Assembly: GCF_018260555.1 (NCBI RefSeq)
Contig: NZ_JAGLBB010000011.1
Location: forward strand, 1-56,903
Source of the DNA: Deinococcus sp.
Lineage (GTDB): Bacteria > Deinococcota > Deinococci > Deinococcales > Deinococcaceae
Length of the DNA: 56,903 nt
Direction: 5' to 3'
Part shown: positions 1 through 10,042 of the stretch, piece by piece
Layout of the letters: the number at the start of each line of letters is the position of its first letter
Position numbering within the stretch: position 1 is the stretch's first letter
Program-made: the position numbers and the translations under genes
The notes under the pieces: generated by a model
Databases searched by the model: none
What the model saw: the letters and a program-made list of their open reading frames with translations, nothing else
Told to the model about the DNA's origin: nothing

Positions 1-1
1 G

Positions 2-61
2 GAAAGAGAAATGGAACGGATTTTAGCCGTCTGGGACGGCACTCGCCAGCATGTGGCTTAG
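2..61 (+). CDS. Possible 3' end of an upstream gene (partial)
   Basis: The first frame open at the window edge reads to a TAG at 59-61 and ends in the residues RILAVWDGTRQHVA. The composition is plausible for a protein C-terminus, but only 19 codons are visible and no family can be named. It may also be non-coding, because a dispersed repeat follows at about 82. Confidence 0.25.
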   Translation, partial: EREMERILAVWDGTRQHVA

Positions 62-81
62 AACTGAAAGATGTCAGTAGA

Positions 82-161
82 CGGACTTCGCGGGATGGAG
101 CCGCAGGCGGCGCTTTCTCGATTGTGGCGCAGTGGAGCGGCAGTCCGTATCAGACCTGCCC
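82..161 (+). repeat. Dispersed palindromic repeat copy, module with GGAGCCGCAGG core
   Basis: It carries the core GGAGCCGCAGGCGG and ends in CAGTCCGTATCAG. The same module recurs at 16150-16290 and, in reverse orientation, at 55837-55972. It lies just beyond the 3' end of the histidine phosphatase gene. Confidence 0.7.
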
Positions 162-163
162 GG

Positions 164-793
164 TCAGCTACCTTCGAGGTGGGCGTGGTCGTTGTAGGTC
201 ACCAGGGTCCAGCGGCCCTGCGTGCGGGTCAGGGTGCTGAGGCTGGTGTGGGCCAGCTGGTAGTTGAAGGGCAGCACGTAGCCGGGAACGGGCCGGGCGG
301 GCCAGTCGAACAGGTCGCACAGCAGGGCGCGGATGGCGGCGCCGTGCGTAAAGGCGATCACGCGGCCCGGCGAGAGTTCTTCGGCCCAGTCGCGCAGCCG
401 CTCGCCGACCTGTTGCAGGCTCTCGCCGCCCCCGGGGGCGGGCAGGGTCCAGGGGTCGCGCTGCCAGTCGTGGTAGGCGGGGTCAGCCTGGACCTCGCTG
501 GTGGTGACGCCCTCGAACTGCCCGAAGTTCAGTTCGCGCAGGCGGGGGTCGAGGGTCAGGGGCTGGCCGGGCCGGGTCAGTTCGGCGGTGCGGGCGGCGC
601 GGCTCAGGTCGCTGCTGTGCGTCTGGTCAAAGGCGCGCCCCCGCAGCCGGGCGTGCAGGCTCGCGGCCTGCGTTTCGCCCAGGGCGCCCAGGGGGGTGTC
701 GGTCCAGCCCTGCCAGCGGCCCGCGCCGTTCCAGTCGGTCGCGCCGTGGCGGACCAGGGTCAGGTGCAGCGCGGCCGGGGTGGAGGAGGTCAA
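164..793 (-). CDS. Histidine phosphatase family protein (phosphoglycerate mutase-like)
   Basis: A 209-residue cytoplasmic phosphatase of the RHG superfamily. The catalytic signature LVRHGATDWN is near residues 13-22 and the second active-site histidine is in AFTHGAA near residue 150, so both halves of the active site are present. Length and motif spacing fit GpmB/CobC-like small phosphatases, but the substrate cannot be read from the sequence. The chosen start is a TTG at 793 whose bases overlap the TGA of the upstream thioesterase gene (TTGA). This implies translational coupling, because the frame upstream of it is the out-of-frame shadow of that gene. A dispersed repeat lies just past its stop codon. 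Confidence 0.87.
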   Translation of the reverse strand: MTSSTPAALHLTLVRHGATDWNGAGRWQGWTDTPLGALGETQAASLHARLRGRAFDQTHSSDLSRAARTAELTRPGQPLTLDPRLRELNFGQFEGVTTSEVQADPAYHDWQRDPWTLPAPGGGESLQQVGERLRDWAEELSPGRVIAFTHGAAIRALLCDLFDWPARPVPGYVLPFNYQLAHTSLSTLTRTQGRWTLVTYNDHAHLEGS

Positions 794-1266
794 GGGCGGG
801 CCTGGTGGTCCGGGTGGACGCTGCTGCTGTCGTGCCCGTCGGCCAGGGCGGGGACGGGCCGGGGGCGGCGGTGATCGTCGAGTGCCACGAACACGAAGTA
901 CCCGGTGGTGGCGAGTTCCTGCTCGCCGGTGGGCATGTCCTCGCGGTACACGTCCACGCGGATGGTCATGCTGCTGCGCCCGACCTTCACGACCTGCGCG
1001 TCGAGGGCCACGGCGTCGCCCACGCGGATGGGCACGTGGAAGTCCACGCCGTCCATGCGGGCAGTCACGACGTTCCCCCCGGCGTGCCGCACGGCGGCGA
1101 TGCTGGCGGCCTTGTCCATCAGGGACAGGACCCAGCCGCCAAAAGCTGTGCCGTGGTAGTTGGTGTCCTTGGGAAAGACCAGTTCCAGCATGCGGGCGCG
1201 GCTGCGGGGGGCCGTGTTGCGGGTGGGAGCAGAGGTGGGTGCGGGGTCGGGAGCGAAGTCGGTCAC
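790..1266 (-). CDS. Acyl-CoA thioesterase, hotdog fold (YciA/BFIT-like)
   Basis: A 158-residue protein with the acyl-CoA hydrolase core: LVFPKDTNYHGTAFGGWVLS (residues about 29-48), then LMDKAAS and the GVDFHVPIRVGD strand. It is expected to hydrolyse acyl-CoA to free acid and CoA in the cytoplasm; chain-length preference is not visible. The N-terminal 20 residues are Pro/Thr/Ala-rich and probably disordered. The GTG start at 1266 is preceded 8 nt upstream by TACACT, a -10-like box (1275-1280 on the minus strand), so the message is probably leaderless. It is first in a two-gene unit with the histidine phosphatase, with overlapping stop and start. Confidence 0.88.
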   Translation of the reverse strand: MTDFAPDPAPTSAPTRNTAPRSRARMLELVFPKDTNYHGTAFGGWVLSLMDKAASIAAVRHAGGNVVTARMDGVDFHVPIRVGDAVALDAQVVKVGRSSMTIRVDVYREDMPTGEQELATTGYFVFVALDDHRRPRPVPALADGHDSSSVHPDHQARP

Positions 1267-1335
1267 AGCTCATCAGTGTAGATCATCCGCGCAGAACCCG
1301 CCGGGCGCGACTGGGCGGGGGCGGAACAGGCAGGA

Positions 1336-1510
1336 TCATACGAACTGCGGTTGATTCGGACCTGCGCCGATTGATATGGACTGCGGCTGTATCGCCGACA
1401 ACCCAGAAGGTCGCCGGATGGCCAGCTCCACGTCCGGAACCCGCCCTGCTCCCACTCGCTTCGCTCGGATGAAAGGGTCTTGGCAGCCTCTTCAACCCGG
1501 AGTCCGGATG
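1336..1510. repeat. Dispersed palindromic repeat copies in a 506-nt gene-free region
   Basis: The stretch from 1267 to 1772 has no gene. It holds the thioesterase promoter, then a mosaic of repeat modules: an ATACGAACTGCGG start, an internal module resembling those at 12790-12890 and 18340-18430 in opposite orientation, and an end reading CCCGGAGTCCGGATG. The livJ promoter region follows. No other structure was recognised. Confidence 0.65.
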
Positions 1511-1704
1511 AGTCCGAGCGAATGCGAGTAGGAACAGCAGACGCCCCTTTGCAGAGTGGCGCGCAGCGCGTACCAGACGGGGCTGAGGGCCTGCCGGCCG
1601 GGTGGCCCCGCCAGGGTATGAAACGGGCGTCCAGTGTAGACCGACCGTGACATGCGTGATTGACACCCTTCCAGTCCCGTGCAACCATGGTCTGCACCCA
1701 CAAC

Positions 1705-1734
1705 TTGTACTGTGTTCAGCGTTTCAGGTAGGAC
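1705..1734 (+). promoter_or_regulatory. Possible promoter for livJ
   Basis: TTGTAC (1705-1710) and TAGGAC (1729-1734) are separated by 18 nt, about 40 nt before the livJ start. An alternative -35, a perfect TTGACA at 1660-1665, has no good -10 partner. The match is weak and unverified. Confidence 0.25.
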
Positions 1735-1772
1735 AGCTGGTGTCCTTACCGCGCTGGCAGCGGGAGGTCCCT

Positions 1773-2909
1773 ATGAAGAAACGTCTCCTTTTTCCTACCC
1801 TGTTCGCCGTCATGGCCGGGTCCGCCCTGGCCGATCAGGTCGTGAACATCGGCTTCTCTGCTCCCCTGTCGGGTGGCGCGGCCTTCTACGGCAAGGATGT
1901 CCAGAGCGGCCTTGACATGGCCATCGGCGAGCTGAACAAGTCCGGCATGACCGTCAAGGGCGAGAAGGTCACCTTCAAACTCGTGGCCCTCGATGACCGT
2001 TACCTGCCCAACGAGACGGCCACCAACGTCAAGCGCCTGACCAGTCAGGGCATCAACATCATTTTCGTGCCGCACGCCGGTGGGATCCTGACCGTGCAGC
2101 CCATGACCACCCGCGACCCGCAGTTCCTGCTGGTGGCGTACTCCAGCGAACCGAAGATCCTCGACGCGAACAACCCGATGACCTTCATGCTGCCCCCCCG
2201 CTACGACAACTACCTGCAGCCGTTCGTGAGCACGCAGATGAAAGCCTTCGGTAAGAAACTGGCCCTGGTCGGCACCACCAGCGCGTACGGCAAGCAGTGG
2301 ACCGAGTCGATCAGCGGCGAGTGGAAAAAGCAGGGCGGCACGGTCGGCGGGAACAACGGGGTGGATTACAACACCACCGTGGATTACAGCAGCGCCGTTA
2401 CCAAGGCGCTGGCCGAGAAACCCGACGTGATGTTCATCGGCGGGCCCAGCCAGCCGACCGCGCTGGTCGTGAAGGCCGCGCGCGAGCAGGGCTTCAAGGG
2501 CGGGTTCATCATGATGGATCAGCCGAAATTCGAGCAGATGGAGACCATCGTGCCGCGCGCGTACCTGAACGGCAGCGTGGGCGTGCTGCCCATCACGGAA
2601 TTCCCAGGCACGCAGGTGTTCGTCGCGCAGTACCAGCGCCTGTACAAGAAGCCCCCCACCAGTGAAGCCGCGATGAACTACATGGGGGTGAACGTGCTGG
2701 CCAAGGCCATGGAACTGGCTGGTACGACCACGGACGCCACCGCCATCCGCGCCAAGCTGAACGACGCTGCCAAGGCGATCCCGCGGAACAAGAGCGTGTA
2801 TAAGCTGTACGGTGTGACCGCCAACGGCCACATGGATTCCGAGTTCATCGTGGCGAGCGTCAAGGACGGCAAATACACCCGTCTGCGCCTGACCAAGACC
2901 TTCAAGTAA
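1773..2909 (+). CDS. Branched-chain amino acid/amide ABC transporter substrate-binding protein
   Basis: A 378-residue periplasmic-binding protein of the Leu/Ile/Val type (Peripla_BP_6). Residues 1-22 form a classic signal peptide (MKKRLLFPTLF, hydrophobic core, cleavage after SALA). The mature protein begins DQVVNIGFSAPLSGGAAFYG, the usual ligand-pocket strand, and ABC_sub_bind repeats such as VALDDRYLPNETATNVKRL follow. The ATG at 1773 was chosen because a GGGAGG Shine-Dalgarno sits at 1762-1767 and the signal peptide starts there; the longer frame is upstream noise. It delivers ligand to the LivHMGF transporter encoded downstream after a 234-nt spacer. The ligand could be an amino acid, an amide or urea. 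Confidence 0.92.
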   Translation: MKKRLLFPTLFAVMAGSALADQVVNIGFSAPLSGGAAFYGKDVQSGLDMAIGELNKSGMTVKGEKVTFKLVALDDRYLPNETATNVKRLTSQGINIIFVPHAGGILTVQPMTTRDPQFLLVAYSSEPKILDANNPMTFMLPPRYDNYLQPFVSTQMKAFGKKLALVGTTSAYGKQWTESISGEWKKQGGTVGGNNGVDYNTTVDYSSAVTKALAEKPDVMFIGGPSQPTALVVKAAREQGFKGGFIMMDQPKFEQMETIVPRAYLNGSVGVLPITEFPGTQVFVAQYQRLYKKPPTSEAAMNYMGVNVLAKAMELAGTTTDATAIRAKLNDAAKAIPRNKSVYKLYGVTANGHMDSEFIVASVKDGKYTRLRLTKTFK

Positions 2910-2979
2910 GTCGCTCGGGCCGGGGTACCCTCTCGCGGTGCCGGCAACCGCCGTTCCCGGACTCTTCTGGACTGCACGA

Positions 2980-3014
2980 GCGCGCCCCGCTATCTGCCGG
3001 GCGCGCCCGTTTCT
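2980..3014 (+). terminator. Hairpin followed by a short T-rich tract between livJ and livH
   Basis: An 8-bp stem, GCGCGCCC (2980-2987) with GGGCGCGC (2999-3006), closes an 11-nt loop and is followed by CCGTTTCTT. The tract is imperfect, so partial termination is more likely than full. This would give more binding protein than permease, as is common in such importers. Confidence 0.45.
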
Positions 3015-3063
3015 TACGCCTCCCGCTCTCTGCTGCCTGTTCGCTGTACTGGCCGTGACTGCT

Positions 3064-3091
3064 CTGGCGATAGCTGCGCTGGCGATAGCTG
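3064..3091. repeat. Tandem 13-bp direct repeat upstream of livH
   Basis: CTGGCGATAGCTG occurs at 3064-3076 and again at 3079-3091, a 15-nt period, about 55 nt before the livH start. Function unknown; it could be an operator or a chance duplication. Confidence 0.5.
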
Positions 3092-3143
3092 GCCTGACCG
3101 CACGCCCGTAACGGCGAACTTCCACCCCTGAAGGAGTCCTGTT

Positions 3144-4010
3144 TTGACCATTGTGCTGCAACAACTTTTCAATGCCCTGGCGCTGGGCGGCGTGTACGCC
3201 CTGGTCGCGCTGGGGCTCACGCTGGTGTACGGCGTGATGCGCGTTCCGAACTTCGCGCACGGCGGCCTGTACATGCTCGGCGCGTACCTGACCTACGCGT
3301 CGCTAGACCGCCTGGGCGTGGGGTACGTTCCGGCCCTGATCATCGCGGCGCTGGGCGTAGCGCTGCTGGCCGCGCTGCTGGAACGCCTGATCTTCTACCC
3401 GCTGCGTGACGCGCCGCACGTGCATCCCATGATCGCGGCCATCGGGGTCCTGTTCTTTCTGGAGGCGCTGATCTCGCACCCCAGCGTGTTCGGGCCGGAC
3501 TTCAAGCAGATTGCCGAGCCACTGCCGGGCATCCTGAATCTGGGCGGCGTGACCCTCACGTGGCAGCGGCTGCTGATCATCGTGGCCAGCCTGCTGGTCA
3601 TGTGGGGCCTGAACTTCTTCCTGAAACGCACCCTGACCGGCGCGACCATCGAGGCCATGAGTCAGAACCGCGAGGGCGCGCGGATGGTGGGCATCAATAC
3701 CAACCGGGTGGGCATGCTGACCTTCGCGATCAGCGGGGCGCTGGCGGCGGTAGCGGCGGCGCTCGTCGCGCCGATCAACGCGGTCACGCCCGCCATGGGT
3801 GAGGTCATGAACCTCAAGGTGTTCGCGATCATCATTCTGGGCGGCATGGGCAGCGTGCCCGGCGCGATCGTGGGCGCGTTCCTGCTGGCGTTCACCGAGG
3901 TGTTCGGCGGCTTCTACATCAGCCTGGACTTCGCGGACCTGATCGGGTTCACCATGCTGGTGATCGTGCTGGCCATCCGCCCGCAGGGCCTGTTTCAGAG
4001 GGGCACGTGA
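3144..4010 (+). CDS. livH: Branched-chain amino acid ABC transporter permease (LivH type)
   Basis: A 288-residue integral membrane permease with about eight hydrophobic segments. It starts LQQLFNALALGGVYALVALGLTLVYGVMR, the characteristic LivH opening, and carries the GAFLLAFTEV region near the C-terminus. TTG at 3144 is the start: AAGGAG at 3131-3136 is 7 nt upstream and no ATG fits the family N-terminus. It forms the membrane channel with LivM, driven by LivG and LivF. Its stop overlaps the LivM start (GTGA), so translation is likely coupled. High-affinity amino acid or amide import is inferred from the family; the substrate is not visible. Confidence 0.92.
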   Translation: MTIVLQQLFNALALGGVYALVALGLTLVYGVMRVPNFAHGGLYMLGAYLTYASLDRLGVGYVPALIIAALGVALLAALLERLIFYPLRDAPHVHPMIAAIGVLFFLEALISHPSVFGPDFKQIAEPLPGILNLGGVTLTWQRLLIIVASLLVMWGLNFFLKRTLTGATIEAMSQNREGARMVGINTNRVGMLTFAISGALAAVAAALVAPINAVTPAMGEVMNLKVFAIIILGGMGSVPGAIVGAFLLAFTEVFGGFYISLDFADLIGFTMLVIVLAIRPQGLFQRGT

Positions 4011-5083
4011 ACGTGAACGGAGCTAAAAGAGGGAAAGGCCTGAGTGTGGGCCGGGTCATCTGGCCGGCACTGTTCATCCTGGCGGCGCTGGTGCCGCTGT
4101 TCAGTCCCAGCGGGTACGCGCTGGACATCGGCGTGAACATCATGATCTGGGCCATGCTGGCGTACGGCCTGAACGTGATGCTGGGCTTCACCGGGCTGCT
4201 ACCGCTGGCGCACGCCGGGTTCTTCGGGATCGGGGCGTACACGGTGGGCATCCTGACCCTGAAAGTCGGCTGGAGTTTCTGGCTGGCGTGGCCGGTCGCC
4301 GTGGCGCTGTGCGCACTGGTGGGGCTGCTGCTGGGCCTCGTGGCGTTCCGCACGAAAGGGGACGCCTTCTCGATCTTCACGCTGGGCGTGGGCGTGATCA
4401 TCATGCTGGTCATCAACAAGTGGGACGCCCTGACCGGCGGGAACGACGGCCTGAACGGCGTGATGCCCCCGGCCGGACTGGAGGCGTTCTCGAAGGCGCT
4501 GGGCCTGAAGCTCTCCAGCGGCTTCTACCTGCTGGCGCTGGTCAGTCTGGCCGTGACGGTGCTGGTCGTCGCGCGCGCCCGCTACAGCACCTTCGGCCTG
4601 TCCCTGATCGCCATCCGGGGCGGCGAGGACCTTGCCCGCAGCGCCGGGATCAACGTGTTCACGCACAAGCTGCGCGCCATGATGCTCTCGACCGCCATCG
4701 CGGGCTTCGCGGGCGGCCTGTACGCCGTGTTCGTGGGCTTCCTGGGCGCCGCCGTGACCGGACCCACCACGACCTTCACGGTGCTGCTGTACCTGCTGGT
4801 GGGGGGGCTGGGCACGCTGGCGGGGCCGCTGGTCGGCACGGCCATCATCTACAGCCTGACCCAGACCCTCAAGGGACTGGAAGACTACCAGTACATCGTG
4901 TTCGGGCCGATGCTGGTGCTGCTGGTCATGTTCGCTCCGCACGGACTGGCGGGCCTGTGGGCGCGCCTGCGTGCCCGACTGAGTGCCCGCCGCGCCGCGC
5001 CGCCCGCACAGACCCCCGATCAGACCCCCGATCAGTCCCCCGATCAGTCCCCCGACCAGACCAAGGAGGTCAACCGTGCTTGA
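4007..5083 (+). CDS. livM: Branched-chain amino acid ABC transporter permease (LivM type)
   Basis: A 358-residue permease with about ten membrane segments and the LivM hallmark LNVMLGFTGLLPLAHAGFFGIGAY near residues 50-70. The GTG start overlaps the livH stop. An odd feature is the C-terminal tail after residue about 335: four in-frame 12-nt repeats (5012-5059) encode a PDQT/PDQS string that is not part of the family fold and is probably a disordered cytoplasmic tail. The gene overlaps livG by 8 nt, and the livG Shine-Dalgarno AAGGAGGT (5063-5070) lies inside this coding sequence. Confidence 0.92.
   Translation: MNVNGAKRGKGLSVGRVIWPALFILAALVPLFSPSGYALDIGVNIMIWAMLAYGLNVMLGFTGLLPLAHAGFFGIGAYTVGILTLKVGWSFWLAWPVAVALCALVGLLLGLVAFRTKGDAFSIFTLGVGVIIMLVINKWDALTGGNDGLNGVMPPAGLEAFSKALGLKLSSGFYLLALVSLAVTVLVVARARYSTFGLSLIAIRGGEDLARSAGINVFTHKLRAMMLSTAIAGFAGGLYAVFVGFLGAAVTGPTTTFTVLLYLLVGGLGTLAGPLVGTAIIYSLTQTLKGLEDYQYIVFGPMLVLLVMFAPHGLAGLWARLRARLSARRAAPPAQTPDQTPDQSPDQSPDQTKEVNRA
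5012..5059 (+). repeat. In-frame 12-nt tandem repeat in livM 3' end
   Basis: Four units of the form (A/T)CCCCCGATCAG run head to tail and encode the PDQ-rich tail of LivM. Confidence 0.9.
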
Positions 5084-5897
5084 CGTTCAGGACCTCGGCA
5101 TCCGTTTCGGCGGACTGGACGCCGTGAAAGACGTGACGGCCAGCATTCCCACCGGGCAGATCACAGCCATCATCGGGCCGAACGGCGCGGGCAAGAGCAC
5201 CTTCTTCAACCTGATCAGCGGCTTCTACCAGCCGACCTCGGGCAGCATCCGCTTTGCCGGTGAGGACATCACGCGCCTGAAAACGCATGAGGTCGTCTCG
5301 CGCGGCATTGCCCGCACCTTCCAGACGACCACCATCTACCGGGAACTGTCGGTGCTGGAAAACGCCATGATCGGCCACCGGGTCCGCACGCGCGCCGGGC
5401 TGCTCGACGCGCTGCTGCGGACCGGCCGTGAACGGCAGGACGTGCAAGGCAGCCGCGACGGGGCCATACAGGCCCTGACCCGCGTGGGACTGGCCGCGCA
5501 GGCTCACCTGCCCGCCGGGGCACTCACGCAGGAAGGGCAGAAACGCGTCGGGATCGCCATGGCGCTGTCCAGCGACCCGAAACTGCTGCTGCTGGACGAA
5601 CCGGCCGCCGGCATGAACCCCGAGGAGACCGTGAACCTGATGGCCCTGATCCGCGAACTGGTGGCGGGCGGCCTGACGGTCGCGCTCGTGGAACACAAGA
5701 TGAGCCTCGTGATGGGCCTCGCGGACCGCATCGTGGTGCTGCACCACGGGCAGAAGATCGCGCAGGGCACGCCCGCGCAGGTCAGCCGCGACCCGGCCGT
5801 GATCGAGGCGTACCTCGGGTCGCACGCGCACGGCGGTCAGATGGGCCAGACCACCCCGGCAGACCTCACGCTGGACAAGGGAGGCGCGCATGCTTGA
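5076..5897 (+). CDS. livG: Branched-chain amino acid ABC transporter ATP-binding protein (LivG type)
   Basis: A 273-residue ATPase. Walker A GPNGAGKST is at residues 34-42, Walker B LLLLDEPAAGMNPEE near 175, and the switch histidine is in LVEHKM. The usual LivG signature LSYGQ reads LTQEGQ here, an unusual C-loop. The LivG-specific C-terminal extension (GTPAQVSRDPAVIEAYLG) is present. The GTG at 5076 is chosen because AAGGAGGT precedes it by 5 nt and the family starts L-x-V-x-x-L-x-x-x-F-G-G-L. It overlaps livM by 8 nt and livF by 8 nt, a tightly packed operon. It energises import through LivHM. Confidence 0.93.
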   Translation: MLDVQDLGIRFGGLDAVKDVTASIPTGQITAIIGPNGAGKSTFFNLISGFYQPTSGSIRFAGEDITRLKTHEVVSRGIARTFQTTTIYRELSVLENAMIGHRVRTRAGLLDALLRTGRERQDVQGSRDGAIQALTRVGLAAQAHLPAGALTQEGQKRVGIAMALSSDPKLLLLDEPAAGMNPEETVNLMALIRELVAGGLTVALVEHKMSLVMGLADRIVVLHHGQKIAQGTPAQVSRDPAVIEAYLGSHAHGGQMGQTTPADLTLDKGGAHA

Positions 5898-6597
5898 GGT
5901 CCGCGACCTGAGCGTGAAGTACGGGCATTTCATGGCGCTGCGCGGCGTGAACCTGACTGTGCAGCCCGGCGAGATCGTGGTGCTGCTCGGCGCGAACGGC
6001 GCGGGCAAGAGCACGCTGTTCCGCACCCTGAGCGGCCTGCAACGCTCCAGCGGTGGCAGCGCCACCTGGAACGGCACGGCCCTCACGACCGGCCGCCCGG
6101 AGTTCAACGTGGCGCACGGCGTGGCGCAGTGCCCGGAAGGCCGCCTGCTGTTCCCGGACCTGAGCGTCGAGAAGAACCTGCGCCTGGGAGCCTTCGTGCA
6201 CCGCCGGGACGCCAGCGGCACCGCGCGGGAACTGGAACGCATCTACGAACTGTTCCCCGCGCTGGTCGAAAAACGCGGCGCGCCCGCCGGGAGCCTGTCC
6301 GGCGGGCAGCAGCAGATGGTCGCCATTGCCCGCGCGCTGATGGCCCGCCCGCAACTGCTGCTGCTGGATGAACCCAGCCTGGGCCTGGCACCACTGGTCG
6401 TTGAACAGGTGTTCCAGGCGGTGCAGCGCGTGAACAACGATGGCGTCTCGGTGCTGCTGGCCGAGCAGAACGCCTTCGCGGCGCTGGGCATCGCGCACCG
6501 TGGCTACGTGCTCGAGGGCGGCCAGATCACGCTGGACGGCCCGCAGCAGGCGCTGATGACCGACGACCGCGTGCGCAGCGCGTACCTGGGCGTCTGA
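5890..6597 (+). CDS. livF: Branched-chain amino acid ABC transporter ATP-binding protein (LivF type)
   Basis: A 235-residue ATPase with Walker A GANGAGKST (near residue 37), canonical signature LSGGQQQMVAIARAL and Walker B LLLDEPSLGLAP, which is the LivF-type wording. It ends in the short LivF C-terminus without the LivG extension. The ATG at 5890 overlaps the livG end, with GGGAGG 5-10 nt upstream. Its stop shares a base with the start of the serine hydrolase gene (TGATGA), so all five genes from livH appear co-transcribed. Confidence 0.94.
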   Translation: MLEVRDLSVKYGHFMALRGVNLTVQPGEIVVLLGANGAGKSTLFRTLSGLQRSSGGSATWNGTALTTGRPEFNVAHGVAQCPEGRLLFPDLSVEKNLRLGAFVHRRDASGTARELERIYELFPALVEKRGAPAGSLSGGQQQMVAIARALMARPQLLLLDEPSLGLAPLVVEQVFQAVQRVNNDGVSVLLAEQNAFAALGIAHRGYVLEGGQITLDGPQQALMTDDRVRSAYLGV

Positions 6598-7841
6598 TGA
6601 CCTCCCCGGCGGTCCCGGCTGTCCGGCAGGGCGTGTCACTGGAGCGTCTCGCCCGCTGGGAAGCGCACCTGAAGACCCGGTACCTGGACACCGGCATCCT
6701 TCCGAACGCCCTGACCCTGGTGTACCGCCGGGGCGAGACCGTGCACCAGCACGCGCAGGGCCTCGCGGACGTGGAGGGAAGCGTGCCGCTGCGGGACGAT
6801 CACATCTTCCGCATCTACTCCATGACCAAACCCATCACCAGCCTCGCGTTCATGATGCTGGTCGAGGACGGCCTGACCACCCTGAGCGACCCGGTCAGCA
6901 GCGTCCTGCCGGAGTGGTCGAAGCTGGGCGTGTGGACCGGCGGCACGCACGGCAGTTTCACGCGCAAGGCGCCGCGCCGCCCCATGCAGATGGTGGACCT
7001 GCTGCGCCACACGGCCGGCCTGAGTTACCACATTCAGCAGGGCGGGCACCTGGACGCCACGTACCGTCAGCTGGGCCTGGGCGTGAAAACCACCCTGCCG
7101 GAATTCGTCGCGGCCCTGGCGGACCTGCCGCTGGAACACGAGCCGGGCGAGCACTGGCACTACTCGGCCGCCACTGACGTGCTCGGGTACGTGATCGAAC
7201 GCCTGAGCGGACAGCCGTTCGAGACGTTCGTGCACAGCCGCATCCTCGGGCCGCTGGGCATGACCGACACGGCCTTCGAGGTTCCGGCCGACAAACTGGC
7301 CCGCTTCATGCCCTGCTACGCCCTGACCCCGCAGGGACGCGTGCTGTTCGACCCGGCTGCCGGACGCTTCGCGCGGCCGCCCCGCTTCGTGTCCGGCGGG
7401 GGCGGGCTCGTCTCGACGGCCGCCGACTACCTGCGGCTGTGCCGCCTGTTCCTGCGCGGCGGCGAACTGGACGGCACGCGCCTGATCAGCCCCAAGACCC
7501 TGGAACTCATGACCCGCAACCACCTGCCCGGCGGGGCCGACCTGGCCCGCATGGCCCTCTCGCCCATCGCCGTACCTGAATCCAGCGCCGCCGGGGTGGG
7601 TTTCGGACTGGGATTCGCGGTCACGCTGGACCCCGTGCGCACCATGCGCGCCGGAAACGCCGGGGACTACTCGTGGGGCGGCGCGGCCGGCACGTACTTC
7701 TGGATCGACCCGGTCGAGGATCTCGCCGTGATCTTCATGACCCAGCTGCTGCTCTCCCCCGACCGGGTCCGCGACGACCTGCGCACCTTCGTGTACGCCG
7801 CCCTGACCGACACGCCCACCACACCCCACAGCCTCGCCTGA
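6597..7841 (+). CDS. Serine hydrolase, class C beta-lactamase/family VIII esterase fold
   Basis: A 414-residue protein with the SxxK motif SMTK (Ser75, Lys78) and the second motif tyrosine in HWHYSAATD (Tyr189), in YSA form as in family VIII esterases rather than the YxN of true AmpC enzymes. No signal peptide is evident, so a cytoplasmic esterase or peptidase is more likely than a secreted beta-lactamase. Its ATG overlaps the livF stop, so it is the last gene of the liv operon. A role in cleaving an imported amide or ester is a reasonable inference from position only. It contains WGGAAGTYFWIDP near the C-terminus, in the place of the third (KTG-like) motif. Confidence 0.88.
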   Translation: MTSPAVPAVRQGVSLERLARWEAHLKTRYLDTGILPNALTLVYRRGETVHQHAQGLADVEGSVPLRDDHIFRIYSMTKPITSLAFMMLVEDGLTTLSDPVSSVLPEWSKLGVWTGGTHGSFTRKAPRRPMQMVDLLRHTAGLSYHIQQGGHLDATYRQLGLGVKTTLPEFVAALADLPLEHEPGEHWHYSAATDVLGYVIERLSGQPFETFVHSRILGPLGMTDTAFEVPADKLARFMPCYALTPQGRVLFDPAAGRFARPPRFVSGGGGLVSTAADYLRLCRLFLRGGELDGTRLISPKTLELMTRNHLPGGADLARMALSPIAVPESSAAGVGFGLGFAVTLDPVRTMRAGNAGDYSWGGAAGTYFWIDPVEDLAVIFMTQLLLSPDRVRDDLRTFVYAALTDTPTTPHSLA

Positions 7842-7891
7842 TAGAGCTTGCGTCCGCTTCGCAGGCAACCCGGAAGAACGCCGGAGGGCTC

Positions 7892-7941
7892 ATACGGACT
7901 CGGATTGAATGGGCTTTGCAGCCCATTGATCCGAGTCCGTA

Positions 7942-7942
<1 letters not shown>
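7892..7942. repeat. Dispersed palindromic repeat between convergent genes
   Basis: A perfect 14-bp inverted repeat, ATACGGACTCGGAT (7892-7905) with its complement at 7929-7942, encloses a second small hairpin (ATGGGC/GCCCAT). It separates the convergent serine hydrolase and ctaB genes and abuts the ctaB TAA codon. It could act as a bidirectional terminator. Confidence 0.85.
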
Positions 7943-9893
<1,951 letters not shown>

Positions 9894-10042
9894 GTTTCAC
9901 CTTCCTCGCCGCCAGGGCACCCTGGCGGGGCGGCGGTCAGCGCCTCGCATTCTACCCGCCTCCCCTGGCAGCCGATTGTCCCCCGCCGCCCCGGGAACGG
10001 CGGACACCTGCCCTGCACCCCGCCCCGTACACTGAGGCCGAT

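Noticed and set aside
1746..3260. A 504-residue open frame on the minus strand opposite livJ.
   Set aside because: It is rich in His, Gly, Arg and Gln with no domain, as expected for the antisense of a high-GC gene; the plus-strand gene has a signal peptide and family motifs.
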